Shown: piece by piece, positions 15,600 to 17,173 of the stretch | Layout: the number at the start of each line of letters is the position of its first letter | Numbering within the stretch: the first letter of the stretch is position 1 | From: an uncultured Catenibacillus sp. | GTDB lineage: Bacteria; Bacillota; Clostridia; Lachnospirales; Lachnospiraceae | Direction of reading: 5' to 3' | NCBI GenBank assembly: GCA_934339005.1 | Contig: CAKRHR010000053.1 | Coordinates: forward strand, 1 to 17,173 | Length of the DNA stretch: 17,173 bases | Position numbers and translations under genes: made by a program | The notes under the pieces: generated by a model | Seen by the model: only the letters and a program-made list of their open reading frames with translations | Databases searched by the model: none | Told to the model about the DNA's origin: nothing

Positions 15600-16211
15600 A
15601 TGGAGAAAATTGTAATTAAATTAGAAAAAACAAGTAAGATTAGTTTTTGGATTGCTGAAGGAGGATTATTTTTATTCTTAATAGTACTTATTTTAATTGT
15701 AATAGACATATGCAAGGAATGGAACGTGACAAAAAATAGGGATTTAGTTATATTAGCAATTTTAACAATTTCAGTAATTTTATTACTTATAGTAACTATT
15801 ATAAGTGTATTTATCAGTTTCATGCGAACATTTACTTTTACTAAAGAAGGCTGTCAAATTTCTGTTTTGTGGATTAAAAAAATGTATACATGGAGTGAAT
15901 TACAAACAAAGCGTGTAGTAGCATATGAATATACAAGACAAGAAAAAATGTATAAAAGCTGTTTGGAATTGTATAAGAAGAAAATAAAACCATTAAAGGT
16001 AACTCCGAGTACATATTGTATGTATCTTCATCCATTTTCATTTATATATGTGTATTTTGGCAGAAAAAGTAAATTAGGTTATATGGCTAAGAGTATAGAA
16101 GAATCTCAATTTGATTGGTATGTAGATACAACAAATACATTAATACCTCAACTTCGTGAATGGGGTGTCGAACTTGAAGAAATCACAGTAAAAATCAGTG
16201 GGAAAAATTAA
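15600..16211 (+). CDS. Two-helix membrane protein, putative immunity protein to the RHS tip
   Basis: A 203-residue protein I cannot assign to a named family. Two strong hydrophobic helices occupy about residues 16-38 and 49-74. The remaining C-terminal part is cytoplasmic-looking, basic and tyrosine-rich, beginning FTFTKEGCQISVLWIKKMYTWSEL, which resembles the PH-like fold attached to many two-helix Gram-positive membrane proteins. It has lower GC than the RHS shell, like the RHS tip. The ATG at 15600 is preceded by GGGTG at 15587-15591. Its position directly after the toxin tip is where immunity genes of polymorphic toxin systems lie, and a membrane location would suit a membrane-acting toxin. 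The immunity role is inferred only from position and topology. Confidence 0.72.
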   Translation: MEKIVIKLEKTSKISFWIAEGGLFLFLIVLILIVIDICKEWNVTKNRDLVILAILTISVILLLIVTIISVFISFMRTFTFTKEGCQISVLWIKKMYTWSELQTKRVVAYEYTRQEKMYKSCLELYKKKIKPLKVTPSTYCMYLHPFSFIYVYFGRKSKLGYMAKSIEESQFDWYVDTTNTLIPQLREWGVELEEITVKISGKN

Positions 16212-16279
16212 AAATTTCAGAGGTGTTTGGTCTATATTAAAATCAAGCCCAAAATAGTTTAACGAAAGAAGGTGGTGAG

Positions 16280-17086
16280 ATGACAGAATCAGAAGTCAGG
16301 CAAAAAGTTGTAAGTATTGCAATCAAATATTTAGGTTGCAATGAAGCAGATGGCTCTTACAGAAAAATCATAGATATTTACAATAAGCATTATCCATTGG
16401 CGAGAAATTATAAAATGACTTATACCGATGCATGGTGTGCGGCGTTTGTTTCGGTGGTTGCAATTATTTGTGGCTATACGGATATCATGTTTACTGAATG
16501 TGGATGTGCAGCAATGATTCAAAGATATAAAAATGCTGGACGCTGGCAGGAAAGAGATACATATTGTCCATCGTCAGGTGACATTATTATGTATGACTGG
16601 CAGGATTCGGGTGTGGGAGATTGCCAGGGTGTACCAGACCATGTAGGTATTGTAGTCAATGTTTCAAATCATCAAATCAAAGTGATTGAAGGAAACAAAG
16701 GACATGCAGTTGCTTATAGAACTATTCCGGTCAATGGAAGATACATTCGTGGATTTTGTCTGCCGGATTATGCTTCTAAAGCAGACAGCATAATCAATGG
16801 AAAAGCAGATAATAAAAAAGATACATCACAATCAGCAGCAGTGTCTGCAAATATTGAGTATGCGAAAGCAAGAACAAACGCATTAGCAGGTACCTATCGG
16901 ACAACAGATGATTTAAACCTGCGCACAGGTGCAGGTACAAATAAAAAAATTCAATGCGTTATCCCGGCGGGGGATGCAGTACAATGCTACGGTTATTATA
17001 CAAAAATCCGAAATGTTTTATGGTATTTGGTGGTTTATAAAACGATGACAGGATTTGTATCATCACAATATTTGAAAAAACAATAA
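16280..17086 (+). CDS. CHAP-domain peptidoglycan hydrolase (endolysin-like) with C-terminal SH3 domain
   Basis: A 268-residue cell-wall hydrolase. The N-terminal CHAP/NlpC-P60-like domain (about 1-165) has the catalytic Cys53 in DAWCAAFVS, His121 in PDHVGIV and a third polar residue in the IEGNKG segment (Glu137 or Asn139). A polar linker (about 166-205) leads to a bacterial SH3 domain (about 208-268) with DLNLRTGAGTNKK and a final GFVSSQYLKKQ, the wall-binding part. No signal peptide is seen, as for endolysins that reach the wall through a holin. AAGGTGG precedes the ATG at 16280. Similar proteins are common lysins of Lachnospiraceae prophages. With the holin upstream it completes a lysis pair around the RHS toxin and immunity genes. 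Whether it cuts glycan-peptide amides or peptide bonds is not evident. Confidence 0.9.
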   Translation: MTESEVRQKVVSIAIKYLGCNEADGSYRKIIDIYNKHYPLARNYKMTYTDAWCAAFVSVVAIICGYTDIMFTECGCAAMIQRYKNAGRWQERDTYCPSSGDIIMYDWQDSGVGDCQGVPDHVGIVVNVSNHQIKVIEGNKGHAVAYRTIPVNGRYIRGFCLPDYASKADSIINGKADNKKDTSQSAAVSANIEYAKARTNALAGTYRTTDDLNLRTGAGTNKKIQCVIPAGDAVQCYGYYTKIRNVLWYLVVYKTMTGFVSSQYLKKQ

Positions 17087-17173
17087 AATATACAGGTTGA
17101 GCTGGATATTGATTCAAAAAAAGCTAAAGAGAGCCAGGCGTAATATATCATACAATTGCTACAATATATTCTG

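Noticed and set aside
15437..15823. A leftward 128-residue frame opposite the toxin/immunity junction
   Set aside because: It is the complement of AT-rich coding DNA, lacks a ribosome binding site, and covers the RHS end and the membrane protein start in their better-supported frames.
7137..17086. A complete prophage
   Set aside because: Only control and lysis genes of phage type are visible; there is no integrase, terminase, capsid, portal or tail gene, and no attachment repeat was found within the window.

Overview
The window looks like the chromosome of a low-to-medium GC Gram-positive anaerobe, most likely a Clostridia member of the Lachnospiraceae. This is inferred from the AT-rich intergenic DNA, strong AGGAGG-type ribosome binding sites, sigma-A-like promoters, and the type of small conserved protein, RHS/DNRLRE protein, holin and CHAP lysin present. 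No species-level marker is visible.

Positions 1-5393 are housekeeping and read rightward: the tail of an unidentified gene overlapping an M19 dipeptidase (86-1171), then a galactose/UDP-sugar cluster of galactokinase (1370-2539), UDP-glucose 4-epimerase (2665-3681) and a phosphoglucomutase/phosphomannomutase (3711-5393). No galT lies in the window. A long hairpin (5474-5540) separates this cluster from a convergent AraC-type regulator (5535-6653, minus). Behind the regulator are seven 18-bp tandem repeats (6689-6814) and a small conserved protein of unknown function (6815-7081, minus).

Positions 7137-17086 form a distinct accessory module. On the left, reading leftward, are a small XRE-family DNA-binding protein (7137-7466) and an ImmA/IrrE-type HExxH metalloprotease (7758-8342), the pair that controls many prophages and integrative elements. 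Their intergenic regions are rich in palindromes, and the divergent control region contains a consensus promoter (8535-8563) and two GAAC-N4-GTTY sites resembling Firmicute LexA/SOS boxes. Reading rightward from there are a TcdE-type holin (8711-9241), a 2089-residue RHS/YD-repeat protein without a signal peptide (9245-15514), a small two-helix membrane protein placed like an immunity protein (15600-16211), and a CHAP-domain peptidoglycan hydrolase with an SH3 domain (16280-17086).

My reading is that the module is a lysis-coupled toxin release system. A phage-style repressor/protease switch, possibly responsive to DNA damage, would control a holin and an endolysin that let a leaderless RHS polymorphic toxin out of the cell, while the membrane protein protects siblings. 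The gene content and order are seen directly; regulation, release route and toxicity are inference. The last 87 bases (17087-17173) hold nothing I can identify.
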